From positions 234,329-298,328 of the forward strand of contig NZ_BCMF01000002.1 in the NCBI RefSeq assembly GCF_002217925.1: DNA of 64,000 nt. Reading direction: 5' to 3'. Each line of letters starts with the position of its first letter. The first letter of the stretch is position 1. This DNA is from Secundilactobacillus mixtipabuli. GTDB lineage: Bacteria; Bacillota; Bacilli; Lactobacillales; Lactobacillaceae. The notes under the pieces are model-generated. The model was not told where the DNA came from. It worked only from the letters and a program-made list of their open reading frames with translations, and made no database searches. Shown piece after piece: positions 8,762 to 16,507 of this stretch. Made by a program: the position numbers and the translations under genes.

Positions 8762-8998
8762 ATGGACAATCTCATATTTTTCAACCCCGGTGATTCAATT
8801 GCCAACTTCCATGACTACGATGAAGCCGTAAGAAGCGCCCAAATCTATCGCGAAAATCATCAGCAGGATGGTCACGTCTTAGTGGTTAAAGGCATGGAAA
8901 GTCAAAAGCAATTTGATATTTTTCTGTCAGATAACGAAATTTCCCATGACAATGAACTGGGAAATTCAAAACCGTATAAGGTGTCGAAAAAGTTCTAG
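8762..8998 (+). CDS. Hypothetical small acidic protein
   Basis: 78 residues, MDNLIFFNPGDSIANFHD..., no signal peptide or membrane segment. I do not recognise a family. The ATG at 8762 follows AAGGGAG by about 9 nt; an upstream in-frame ATG at 8744 precedes that ribosome binding site and is not used. It has its own strong -10 and a terminator right after, so it is a monocistronic, divergently transcribed neighbour of asnB. Confidence 0.7.
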   Translation: MDNLIFFNPGDSIANFHDYDEAVRSAQIYRENHQQDGHVLVVKGMESQKQFDIFLSDNEISHDNELGNSKPYKVSKKF

Positions 8999-9046
8999 GT
9001 GCTGAAGCGAGCGTTTAAAGAGCGTAGTGTAACTATGAAATGACAG

Positions 9047-9076
9047 AAGTCCCTGCTTTTGGGGACTTTTGTTATT
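9047..9076 (+). terminator. Terminator of the small gene at 8762
   Basis: AGTCCC / GGGACT stem with a T-rich tail, about 50 nt after the stop. Confidence 0.65.
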
Positions 9077-9134
9077 TTATGGTTACATGCAGCTCTTTGC
9101 TCGCTGAAGCCCGATAAGTGCTTAATATCATTAC

Positions 9135-9174
9135 AAAAGACAGCAGTCCCTGCTTCTAGGAACTGCTGTCTTTT
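9135..9174. terminator. Bidirectional terminator, end of the minus-strand three-gene operon
   Basis: AAAAGACAGCAGT (9135-9147) pairs with ACTGCTGTCTTTT (9162-9174). Confidence 0.7.
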
Positions 9175-9204
9175 ACGGCTGCGATAACTCTTTTACTCAT
9201 ACAG

Positions 9205-9453
9205 CTACTTCTTCTCCCCATACGGCAAGGTCATGCTTTTCCCATCTGAGCGGATACTCAAAAAACGCTCTCGATCATAGCGCACAAACGTCACCGGTGG
9301 TTCAACACTCAACTGCGCATACTCGCTTGTTAGTGACACCAGTTTCTCGCTGCTAGCAGATAGCTGATAACCAATGCTGCCGAAAAACAATTTAATTTCT
9401 GCCTTTCGCTGTGGAATCTGCAGCTCAGAAACATCACCGATCAGCAATTGCAT
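9205..9453 (-). CDS. Hypothetical protein, third gene of a small operon
   Basis: 82 residues, MQLLIGDVSELQIPQRKAEI..., mixed beta-rich composition, no membrane segment. No family recognised. The ATG at 9453 is preceded by AGAGGA at a 9-nt distance, while the ATG at 9462 would sit directly on that sequence. It overlaps or abuts the stop of the upstream gene (9455), so translation is probably coupled. Confidence 0.65.
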   Translation of the reverse strand: MQLLIGDVSELQIPQRKAEIKLFFGSIGYQLSASSEKLVSLTSEYAQLSVEPPVTFVRYDRERFLSIRSDGKSMTLPYGEKK

Positions 9454-9454
9454 C

Positions 9455-9850
9455 TCACTCATTCCTCTTTTCTGATGGGTTATTTTCAATGTAATCAATT
9501 GCCTGCAATAAATGATCTTTAAAACCAATTAAGTCATAGTACACCATGGACCTTGATGGAATGGAGACAATCTGGCTTGATAAATCCAGTAATACTTGCA
9601 AGTAATGACGATGTAGCCGTTGTGCCGCCATTGGCTCGCGTCTGGAAAGTTGCTGATTAGCCTGATAACTCTCTCGAATAGCGCTCCGTAACTGGCGGTT
9701 TTCTTGAATCACCGCTTGAAAATCACGTTGCTGACGAACACTTTCTTCCGTATAAGTAATCTGCCAATACCATTGGCGAAGCTGACCTAAGATAACGTTC
9801 TTGGCTTTCTGATAATTACTAAAATCAATTTTATTTTTGTCGATTGGCAA
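9455..9850 (-). CDS. Hypothetical helical protein, second gene of a small operon
   Basis: About 131 residues, rich in Gln, Arg and Leu, predicted mostly helical with coiled-coil-like stretches (RQQRDFQAVIQENRQLRSA). No family recognised. The start is uncertain: no ATG lies after the upstream ribosome binding site, and the TTG at 9850 has AAGGG about 11 nt upstream. This would overlap the preceding gene by 20 nt. A longer reading to ATG 9916 overlaps 86 nt of that gene. Confidence 0.55.
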   Translation of the reverse strand: MPIDKNKIDFSNYQKAKNVILGQLRQWYWQITYTEESVRQQRDFQAVIQENRQLRSAIRESYQANQQLSRREPMAAQRLHRHYLQVLLDLSSQIVSIPSRSMVYYDLIGFKDHLLQAIDYIENNPSEKRNE

Positions 9851-10046
9851 GTGCTTGCTTTCCCTTTTCTGTAAGTCCGTTAATATACGGATCAGCGTCG
9901 ATATAACCCGCATCAATCAATGGTTGCGGATTGCCGCCGATCACGTTATCGCAGTAATCAACAAAGTGCCGTGGACTAGTTCCCGGTTCAACCTTACCTG
10001 AGGCAATTGCTTCTAAAATATTATAATCCGTATCAGTTAGTGTCAT
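9831..10046 (-). CDS. Small winged-helix-like protein, first gene of a small operon
   Basis: 71 residues, start ATG 10046 after a strong GGAGGGG. The sequence runs LTDTDYNILEAIAS ... PLIDAGYID ... INGLTEKGKQALANRQK. The end resembles the LTEKG(K/R)xAL strand of winged-helix DNA-binding proteins, so a small regulator is possible, but recognition-helix character is weak. I do not assign a function. Leads the operon with the genes at 9455 and 9205. Confidence 0.6.
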   Translation of the reverse strand: MTLTDTDYNILEAIASGKVEPGTSPRHFVDYCDNVIGGNPQPLIDAGYIDADPYINGLTEKGKQALANRQK

Positions 10047-10116
10047 TTACGACCCCTCCAAAACTAATTTAACCCGAGAATAGCCTAGTTGCGGTAGATT
10101 CGCAAGTAATTCGACA

Positions 10117-10158
10117 CAAAACGCATGTTACAGCCAAACAGCTGCAACATGCGTTTTA
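10117..10158. terminator. Terminator after the XRE-TPR regulator
   Basis: AAAACGCATGTT pairs with AACATGCGTTTT; on the minus strand it ends the gene at 10161, only 2 nt from its stop codon. Confidence 0.7.
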
Positions 10159-10160
10159 TT

Positions 10161-11069
10161 TTAAGGCGTCAAATCCGCCATTGATTGTCCCTTTTCATAG
10201 CGTGTATTCAGCGCTGCTGCCTTCACTTCAATGACTTGATTATCATTGATCCGAGCGAACGCCAATACTTCATTAATTAACCGGTCGATCACTGCCTTGT
10301 CTTGTTTCTCCTCTACCGCGTTTTTGGCAGCTAGAAACTTCAGTCGTGGCAAAAAGTAAGTCACATGGTGCTGAGAACACATTTCAACGCCCTCATCAAC
10401 CAGCTTTTCACTGGCTTTCAATTGGCCAATCGAGTTGTAGTAACTGGCCGTGAAGAAGACCATCGTCAGCAACCGCAAATAGTTGTCACCAACTCGGTTA
10501 AAGTAAAGCTGTTCATCTTTCAGCACTTTTCGGATAAAAGCCTGAACTTTTTTGAAGTAAAAATTGGCCCGATCCGTTTGCTGCAACCGATTGTACATCA
10601 CACCAGAACCAACGTAGACCAATTGGGTGAAAATGGTTTCGTGCGATTCATCCAAATCATTTAAAATCTGTGAAAAATCATACAGCACTTCTTCAGGCGG
10701 CTGATTGATCAATGCACCCATCAAACCCCTTAAATAATAGAACTGCATTTTCAGCAAAATTGAATCCAGCTGCGATTCATCAATTGCAGAAAGGCCCTTT
10801 AATACGGTCTGATAATTTTCCATCACAAGTTCCCGCTCAAGTGAGTCCAAACTCACCTTGAGTTGGTTGGCACTGACTTTATTCGATTCGTTTAAATCAT
10901 CAATAGTGAGACCAATCCGGGCACACAGCTGCGACAAAATTTTCAGCGATGGCACGTGACCGCCACTTTCAAATTTGCTTAACGTTGACTGTGTACAAAT
11001 GCCCTCACACATTTTGACTTGCGAAATATGCAGCGATTTACGTCGCTTAACAAATTTTGCGATATCCAT
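10161..11069 (-). CDS. XRE-family regulator with TPR-like C-terminal domain (Rgg/PlcR type)
   Basis: 302 residues. Residues about 4-60 form an HTH of the XRE type (ISQVKMCEGICTQSTLSKFESG). The rest is an all-helical repeat region as in Rgg, PlcR and related peptide-sensing regulators. I chose ATG 11069, 9 nt after an AGGG; the TTG three codons upstream is less likely. No short pheromone gene was found next to it, so whether it senses a peptide is open. It lies 24 nt downstream of the SufT-like gene and may be co-transcribed. Confidence 0.75.
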   Translation of the reverse strand: MDIAKFVKRRKSLHISQVKMCEGICTQSTLSKFESGGHVPSLKILSQLCARIGLTIDDLNESNKVSANQLKVSLDSLERELVMENYQTVLKGLSAIDESQLDSILLKMQFYYLRGLMGALINQPPEEVLYDFSQILNDLDESHETIFTQLVYVGSGVMYNRLQQTDRANFYFKKVQAFIRKVLKDEQLYFNRVGDNYLRLLTMVFFTASYYNSIGQLKASEKLVDEGVEMCSQHHVTYFLPRLKFLAAKNAVEEKQDKAVIDRLINEVLAFARINDNQVIEVKAAALNTRYEKGQSMADLTP

Positions 11070-11093
11070 TAAAATCAACCCTATTCTTATTGA

Positions 11094-11426
11094 CTACCCG
11101 TGAATTCCCAGTGCTACCTTAGCAAACCGACTCATCCGGTCAATACTCCACGCTGGATCCCAAACCAAGTTAATGTCACAGGTTTCCACACCATCCACAG
11201 AGGTCACTGCTTCAGTAATCGAGTCTGCCAACAGATTCCCCAGTGGACAACCCATTGTCGTCAACGTCATGGTTATGACACAGTTACCCTTATCATCAAC
11301 TTTAATATCATAAATCAAGCCCAGATTGACCATGTCGATTCCAAGTTCCGGGTCAATCACGTCTTCTAACGCTGCCATCACTTTATTTTCGATTGGGGAA
11401 AATTCCTTACTAACTTCTTCAGACAT
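11094..11426 (-). CDS. MIP18/DUF59-family Fe-S cluster assembly factor (SufT-like)
   Basis: 110 residues covering one DUF59 domain: VIDPELGIDMVNLGLIYDI and TLTTMGCPLGNLL, with the conserved Cys in TMGCP, then VWDPAWSIDRMS. This matches YitW/SufT/PaaD-like proteins that help maturation of Fe-S proteins. No suf genes lie nearby. GGAGGG lies before the ATG. Confidence 0.85.
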   Translation of the reverse strand: MSEEVSKEFSPIENKVMAALEDVIDPELGIDMVNLGLIYDIKVDDKGNCVITMTLTTMGCPLGNLLADSITEAVTSVDGVETCDINLVWDPAWSIDRMSRFAKVALGIHG

Positions 11427-11602
11427 TTAAGTACCCTCCTCATGATCACATCGGCCACATGGCGTTTTTGGTCATCATTAAATCTCATTGCCCCTGCGAT
11501 CAATCACTATTCTAACTTAAATCATACCATAATTAGGGTTAAATAATGGCCATTCCTCCTGAAAATTAGAGATATCCCTGATTGTTTTAACCTGACAATA
11601 AT

Positions 11603-11651
11603 TTAAAAACCAGTCAAAGCAGTGGAAGTTAAATCCCACAGTTTGACTGGT
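11603..11651 (-). terminator. Terminator of the polyprenyl synthase gene
   Basis: ACCAGTCAAA (11609-11618) pairs with TTTGACTGGT (11642-11651); five T follow on the minus strand. The 11427-11661 gap shows no gene. Confidence 0.75.
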
Positions 11652-11661
11652 CACTGTTTGA

Positions 11662-12639
11662 TTATTCATCTCGCTTTAACAACAGCGTCGTTAGGGCCTT
11701 TAAATCAGCCTTTGCCGACACCGCTGGCAATTGATCAATTAAACCTAACGCTTGCTGCGTAAGCTCACTAGCCCTTTGCCGTGCTTTTTCAACGCCCCGA
11801 TAAGTTGACACTAAACGTTGCACGGCTAAGAGGTCATCAGCCGTCATTTTTTCCTTTTTAGCAAGATACGGCTTAAACGCACTCTTCGCGCCCTTCATCG
11901 CTAGAATCAACGGCAATGAATACACCCCCGATTTAAGGTCTTCTAAAACCGGTTTCTGGGTTTTCTGTGACTGACCGTCATAATCCAGAATATCATCGAG
12001 GATCTGGTAAGCCTTACCAATCGTCATGCCAATCTCACCAGCTAGTTCTACCACTTGCGGCGCGCTATGACTGAGTACAGCACCCTGTCTGCAACTAAGC
12101 CAAAATAGCCTTGCCGTTTTACCGCTGATCTCACGAAAATAATCCTCTTCGGTGACGTTGCGCCGATAGTTTAACTTCATTTGTTCCAACTCACCGATTA
12201 AAATATCGCGCATACTGTCTACGTTTAACTGAAGTTCAGCCATGTTGTTAGTCGTCTTTAAAACCTCTTTAAAGTAAACCGTAAACAAGTAGTCACCAGC
12301 ATAAATAGCATTGCGTGAACCATAAAGTGTCTGAATCGTGGTGACACCCCGCCGCAACGGTGATTGATCGATCACATCATCATGAATCAGTGTTGCTACG
12401 TGAAGTAATTCCAAAGCAGCCGCACCGGCTCGTAAGACATCCTCGTCGTCTTGATCCCCAAACTCACTAAACAGGTAAAAGAATCCCGGTCTTAAGAGTT
12501 TCCCTCCAGATTGCAAAAGCGCTAAAATTTGGTGATGAATTGGCTGATTTGGCAACGTAACAGCTGCCACCAAATAGGGCTGGAGCTTCTTCAACTGTGC
12601 TTCAACCTGTGGAAACTGATGCCAAAGCTTGTGAACCAT
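11662..12639 (-). CDS. Long-chain polyprenyl diphosphate synthase
   Basis: 325 residues, trans-isoprenyl diphosphate synthase. First Asp-rich motif LIHDDVIDQSPLRRG, second DDILDYDG, with GGKLLRPG near the N-terminus. These enzymes add isopentenyl diphosphates to an allylic primer; the length and a motif without extra residues fit long-chain (C30-C40) synthases (HepT/IspB type). The product would be a quinone side chain, but no menaquinone genes are in the window. GGGGAG precedes the ATG. Confidence 0.85.
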   Translation of the reverse strand: MVHKLWHQFPQVEAQLKKLQPYLVAAVTLPNQPIHHQILALLQSGGKLLRPGFFYLFSEFGDQDDEDVLRAGAAALELLHVATLIHDDVIDQSPLRRGVTTIQTLYGSRNAIYAGDYLFTVYFKEVLKTTNNMAELQLNVDSMRDILIGELEQMKLNYRRNVTEEDYFREISGKTARLFWLSCRQGAVLSHSAPQVVELAGEIGMTIGKAYQILDDILDYDGQSQKTQKPVLEDLKSGVYSLPLILAMKGAKSAFKPYLAKKEKMTADDLLAVQRLVSTYRGVEKARQRASELTQQALGLIDQLPAVSAKADLKALTTLLLKRDE

Positions 12640-12759
12640 TCATTGCCACTCCCCTACTTAAAATTACCCGTTCCAGACGGGCATTTATCTGCTTGATACC
12701 GCTTCAACCATGTTACCACATCACAAGAGACTATTGAAAGACTAGCTTATCTAATATTC

Positions 12760-12795
12760 CAAAAGTGCCATCAACCTAATCGGCTAATGGCACTC
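12760..12795 (-). terminator. Terminator of the gene at 12806
   Basis: AGTGCCAT (12764-12771) pairs with ATGGCACT (12787-12794), with T following on the minus strand. Confidence 0.6.
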
Positions 12796-12805
12796 TTAAC
12801 TGAAC

Positions 12806-13159
12806 CTATTCAGCTGAAACAGACTTAATTTGATCCAAAACAGCCAGTAATTGTTTTTCTGCTTGTTCATACTCAGCCATTTGTCCGCCGAATTGCTGGT
12901 TAAAGCCTTCAAGCCCACCTGCCACAAAAGCATATTCATACTGGTAAACCTGTTGGTAAGCTGCCGTAAGTTTCGCCAGTAACTCCGTTTGCTGCGGTTG
13001 AGCGAGCTGCAACGCAAATTGGATCAGCCGTAAATCCGTGTACCCCAATTCAAATTGAATTGCCCAAGCACGCATAAACTCATGTTGGGCTTGGATATGC
13101 AAAAAATGATGTTCTGTGTTCCAAGCTAACCGGGTAATTGAGTCTTCAATTTTTAGCAT
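12806..13159 (-). CDS. Hypothetical protein
   Basis: 117 residues, MLKIEDSITRLAWNTEHHFL..., rich in Gln, Glu and aromatic residues and probably helical; no signal or membrane segment. No family recognised. GGAGG lies 6-7 nt before the ATG. Separated by 85 nt from the broken ykoE gene and followed by its own terminator. Confidence 0.65.
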   Translation of the reverse strand: MLKIEDSITRLAWNTEHHFLHIQAQHEFMRAWAIQFELGYTDLRLIQFALQLAQPQQTELLAKLTAAYQQVYQYEYAFVAGGLEGFNQQFGGQMAEYEQAEKQLLAVLDQIKSVSAE

Positions 13160-13244
13160 TTTAAACCTCCAAAATAGTTGGCACCATCTTAACGACGCCT
13201 ACAAAATACTTAATTTGGCGGCTAAACGCAACTAACTGCACTCA

Positions 13245-13803
13245 CTATTTTTCGGGTCCGAGGTGACGTAAGGCATGTGCTCGGTTCAATAAACCGAAGA
13301 TACCGTGTACCAAAACCGCACCAAAGAAGGTTACAGAAATCAGTCGAACAACGAATAAGGCGATAATCATCCAAATCGAGTAGTGGATATAACCTAATTT
13401 AAACACTTCATACGCAAAAGCAACCACCGTTGTCGTCAATGCGGAAGTTAAGAGACTTGCCCAAACTCCAATTCTTGTAGCGCCAAACGGCAAAACCCAG
13501 TTCGCTGCCAATCCCCTGAACGATTCCGGACAGCAAAGCAGCAATGCCAAAAGTACCGCCAAAAATAACTTCAGCTGCTGCGCCAAGGACTTCGCCGACA
13601 ATCGCTGCCCCCGGGATTCGTGTCAGATAAACAGCGAGCGGTCCCGCCATTATCCAGAGGCCAAATAAAATTTCATTGGCAAATGGCCCAACTAAAAGGG
13701 ATAAGGCGTTATAAAGATAGTCAGTACCCACGAAAATCGCGCCAAATATCAAAGCAATCATGGTAATGAGAATAATATCTTGAAGGTGAAATTGTTTTTT
13801 CAT
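13245..13803 (-). pseudogene. ykoE: Frameshifted YkoE-type ECF transporter S component
   Basis: Two overlapping minus-strand frames together give one protein of about 186 residues, the size of YkoE. The first (from ATG 13803) carries MAGPLAVYLTRIPGAAIVG and IVQGIGSELGFAVWRYKN, classic YkoE motifs, then runs into a nonsense tail ending at 13408. The second frame picks up with LLTSALTTTVVAFAYEVF ... FVVRLISVTFFGAVL and ends at 13245. The switch lies at about 13444-13475. YkoE is the substrate-binding membrane subunit of a thiamine-precursor (HMP-type) ECF importer. It follows the YlmB-like gene under the TPP riboswitch. A real mutation or a one-base sequence error would look the same. Confidence 0.8.
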
Positions 13804-13816
13804 TGTTAAATTCCTT

Positions 13817-15094
13817 TCATGATTTAGCCTGTGAACACCAAGTCAACACAAAATCAGCGATAATTTTAGTGTAATCAAGCAGCTGAGAGAGCTGTACAGT
13901 TTCGTTATCGCTATGAGCCTGCTCCATTTGACCAGGGCCATACGTGACTGCCGGTATCTGATAATAGTCAAACCAGCCGCCATCACTGACTGACGTTGAC
14001 ATGTTAATGAGTGGTGCTTCACCGACTTGCTGCTGGTGGCTCTGCTTTAATAGCTGCACCGCTGGGAGTGTCTTGTCGATGGCTAAAGGCGGAAAAACTT
14101 CCCCCTTATCCACTAGCATTGAATCGCCATCCCAACTAAACGTTGGCAGCATATCCTTTAACCACGGATCCGCTTTAGCAGCCGCAATAACCGCGTCTTC
14201 AATTTCTTGCGTGACGCCTTCAATCGTTTCGTTTGGATAAAAATGCACGGTGATCCACAATCGGCATTCGTTCGCGACAAAAGCTGGGTGGATGCCACCC
14301 TCAATGTAAGCTGGATTAATGGTGTTCGTTCCTGCCGGAAAACCTGGGTACTGTTTGGTGACCGCCCAGTAGTGTTCCAGTTTCTGGAGTGCTTCAATAA
14401 TGACTGGCATTTTTTCAACCATACTGGCCGCCTTCAGGCCACCGCCAGCACGCACCATGTTCACCCGGTTACCATCATGATACGTATGTGGACTTTTAAG
14501 GGTAATCCAGCCAGTTACCACGCCGCCTTGGCCTTGAAAGGCTAAATTGGAGGTGTCACCAACCACTGCAAAATCAGCGGTCTCACCCTGTTCCAGTAAT
14601 GTCTTGGTACCCGCTTCACCAGCTTCCTCACCAACGACTGACTGGAATAACAAATCGCCTGGCAAATGAATATCAGCCTGTTTTAGAAGTTGAAACAGAT
14701 ATAAGAAACACGCGATTGCGCCCTTCATATCACTCACACCGCGACCGATTAATTGGTCACCATGCTGGACTAACTGAAACGGGTTGGTCTGCCAATTATC
14801 TAAATCAGTCAAGGCCGCCACGTCCACGTGTCCGTTCAGCAATAAGCTATTGTGTGTGCTGGGTGCAGAACCCGCTAATTTCCCTGAAACCAGCATATCC
14901 TGTTCATAAAATGGCTGCGACTTTGCCTCAAATCCAGCCTGTTCTAAAAGCTGCTTCACATAATCCTGAATGCCAGCCGTATTTCTGGCTGGGGGTGAAA
15001 CTGTTTGAAACGCAACCAAGTGCTGTAGAATAGCCAGCAAATTGGCCTGTTCCTTATCAATCGACTGTTGCAATAATTGCCTGACATCCGCCAT
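13817..15094 (-). CDS. M20-family deacylase, probable N-formyl-aminopyrimidine deformylase (YlmB-like)
   Basis: 425 residues, ArgE/DapE-type metallohydrolase. Metal ligands are in place: LLLNGHVDV, GRGVSDMKGAIACF, VVGEEAGEAG, VVGDTS, and a C-terminal QAHSDNE. By length and by the TPP riboswitch in front it fits YlmB, which deformylates a thiamine breakdown product on the way to HMP. ArgE and DapE relatives have similar motifs; the riboswitch is what favours YlmB. I place the start at ATG 15094, with AAGGGA 9 nt upstream, although GTG 15127 and ATG 15112 are in frame. A ykoE remnant follows after 13 nt. Confidence 0.8.
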   Translation of the reverse strand: MADVRQLLQQSIDKEQANLLAILQHLVAFQTVSPPARNTAGIQDYVKQLLEQAGFEAKSQPFYEQDMLVSGKLAGSAPSTHNSLLLNGHVDVAALTDLDNWQTNPFQLVQHGDQLIGRGVSDMKGAIACFLYLFQLLKQADIHLPGDLLFQSVVGEEAGEAGTKTLLEQGETADFAVVGDTSNLAFQGQGGVVTGWITLKSPHTYHDGNRVNMVRAGGGLKAASMVEKMPVIIEALQKLEHYWAVTKQYPGFPAGTNTINPAYIEGGIHPAFVANECRLWITVHFYPNETIEGVTQEIEDAVIAAAKADPWLKDMLPTFSWDGDSMLVDKGEVFPPLAIDKTLPAVQLLKQSHQQQVGEAPLINMSTSVSDGGWFDYYQIPAVTYGPGQMEQAHSDNETVQLSQLLDYTKIIADFVLTWCSQAKS

Positions 15095-15142
15095 CTTCTC
15101 AAATCCCTTCATGGTCAACTCAGCCACGAACCTGAATAAATT

Positions 15143-15176
15143 AAAAAGCCCTCGAAGCTAAACTTCGAGAGCTTTT
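15143..15176 (-). terminator. Expression-platform terminator of the TPP riboswitch
   Basis: AGCCCTCGAAG (15147-15157) pairs with CTTCGAGAGCTT (15163-15174), followed by TTTTTAATTT on the minus strand, about 50 nt before the YlmB-like start. Confidence 0.8.
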
Positions 15177-15186
15177 ATGCACACGT

Positions 15187-15277
15187 TCAATCAGCTTTCC
15201 TACGTGAGTGCTAACTCTCAGGTTCAAAGGGTCTGGCAACCACCATCTCAGCTCATCAGAGCACCCCTAGCTTGTAT
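15187..15277 (-). promoter_or_regulatory. TPP riboswitch aptamer
   Basis: On the minus strand the leader has the order GGGGTGC, GCTGAGA (15246-15252), GACCCTTTGAACCTGA (15218-15233) and then a GTAGG closing part, the conserved THI-box core. The terminator hairpin follows. Thiamine pyrophosphate binding should therefore stop transcription of the YlmB-like gene and ykoE. Confidence 0.93.
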
Positions 15278-15328
15278 GCTTATCATGTCATAATTGATTG
15301 ATTAATGCAAGTAATTATTCAGCAAAAC

Positions 15329-16219
15329 TTATTTTTCTAGCCAGCTTGCAATACTTGGCCAGCTGTTCTTCGTAATAATCATTCGCGGTGCCGATCTCAG
15401 ACTGTTTTCATCCGTCACGATCCCGTTATTTAACGTATAAATCACTTGCAGTTTAGGCTGATGAACCAAGAAGTTCTGAACCAGTGGCGTACCGCTCCCG
15501 TATGGATAAGTAAAAATGGGGGTTTCATGGCCCGTCTTTTGCTTCATCACTTGTTGACTGGTTGTGTAATCAGTCGTGAATTGCGGATAGTTTTTTCTGA
15601 TGTTAAATGCTGGTGTCCCTTTGACGAGGTAGTGCATGTTATTCGTATGCACACCGAGTTCCATCTGATGATTCTCAGAACGGTAAAGTTTCATGATTTG
15701 TGGCCAGGTGGCTAACTGTTCGCCGCCAATGTATTGACCTGTAGAGCCAGTAATGATCGATGCTGTAAACGGATAATCATATTTTTTCATGACGGGGGCG
15801 GCGTTTTCTGCCATCGTCCGGTCAATATCATCAAACGTCAACACAACATATTTGCCATGAACCGGCTGATTATGCTTTAACATGCTGATCATTTGCGACG
15901 TTGAAATCACTTTAATATGGTGCTGATGGAGAAATTGCATTTGCTGTTTAAATGCCAAAACATTCACGTTGTACACGTGTAACTGATTGTTAGGCGTTAA
16001 GGCTTCAACGCTTTTAACCATCGGATCATGGTCATTCAGTATCCGGTGGTAGCAAAAAACCATGATGCCATTTTTAATGTTCGCGTCATTGCTAGCTAAA
16101 GCATAGTTTTCCTTAGTTCCCAATTCAAACTTAGTACTCTTGCGAACGTTGACCGCAATCAAGCCAATAAACGCTACAACTAGGATGCCAAGCACCCACT
16201 TACGCATTGTTTTTGTCAT
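15329..16219 (-). CDS. icaB: Poly-N-acetylglucosamine deacetylase (IcaB/PgaB-type)
   Basis: 296 residues. One N-terminal membrane segment (about 8-25), probably an anchor, then a NodB-type polysaccharide deacetylase domain: CYHRILND, VLTFDDID with the metal/catalytic Asp pair, and LGVHTNNMHYL with the His ligands, then TYPYGSG. It removes some acetyl groups from poly-beta-1,6-GlcNAc outside the cell. Third gene of icaA-icaD-icaB; it overlaps icaD by 20 nt, and AAAGGCGG precedes ATG 16219. Confidence 0.85.
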   Translation of the reverse strand: MTKTMRKWVLGILVVAFIGLIAVNVRKSTKFELGTKENYALASNDANIKNGIMVFCYHRILNDHDPMVKSVEALTPNNQLHVYNVNVLAFKQQMQFLHQHHIKVISTSQMISMLKHNQPVHGKYVVLTFDDIDRTMAENAAPVMKKYDYPFTASIITGSTGQYIGGEQLATWPQIMKLYRSENHQMELGVHTNNMHYLVKGTPAFNIRKNYPQFTTDYTTSQQVMKQKTGHETPIFTYPYGSGTPLVQNFLVHQPKLQVIYTLNNGIVTDENSLRSAPRMIITKNSWPSIASWLEK

Positions 16220-16505
16220 GAACTGCCGCCTTTCGTTTGAGATTTCGCAGATGAATGAGGCTGTAGATAGTCACTGCACCGCCAATACCGACAATTAAGT
16301 ACCCAAGCATTTTGTAGATGTGAAATGACAAGTTAAACAACGAATAGTTAACCACCAAAGCATCCGAATACAGGCCAAAAATAAAGCTCAGATTAATGAC
16401 CAGTACATAAATTGCAATGACCCATAAAATAATTAGTAAACACATCCGTCGCAGCCGTGACCAAATCGACGTCTTTTTACGAATAACCAGTTTATCCTTA
16501 TTCAT
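16200..16505 (-). CDS. icaD: IcaD/PgaD-like accessory membrane protein
   Basis: 101 residues, the same length as staphylococcal IcaD, with two hydrophobic helices (about 22-48 and 64-86) and basic ends. Sequence similarity in this family is weak; the call rests on length, topology and position between icaA and icaB. IcaD raises the activity of the IcaA synthase. It starts 2 nt after the icaA stop codon. Confidence 0.75.
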   Translation of the reverse strand: MNKDKLVIRKKTSIWSRLRRMCLLIILWVIAIYVLVINLSFIFGLYSDALVVNYSLFNLSFHIYKMLGYLIVGIGGAVTIYSLIHLRNLKRKAAVHDKNNA

Positions 16506-16507
16506 CG

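Noticed and set aside
13408..13803. Reading the first ykoE frame as a complete 131-residue protein
   Set aside because: Its last 14 residues do not fit the family, while the next frame carries the missing C-terminal helices.
14599..15033. 144-codon plus-strand frame opposite the YlmB-like gene
   Set aside because: Antisense of a conserved enzyme, no start signals.
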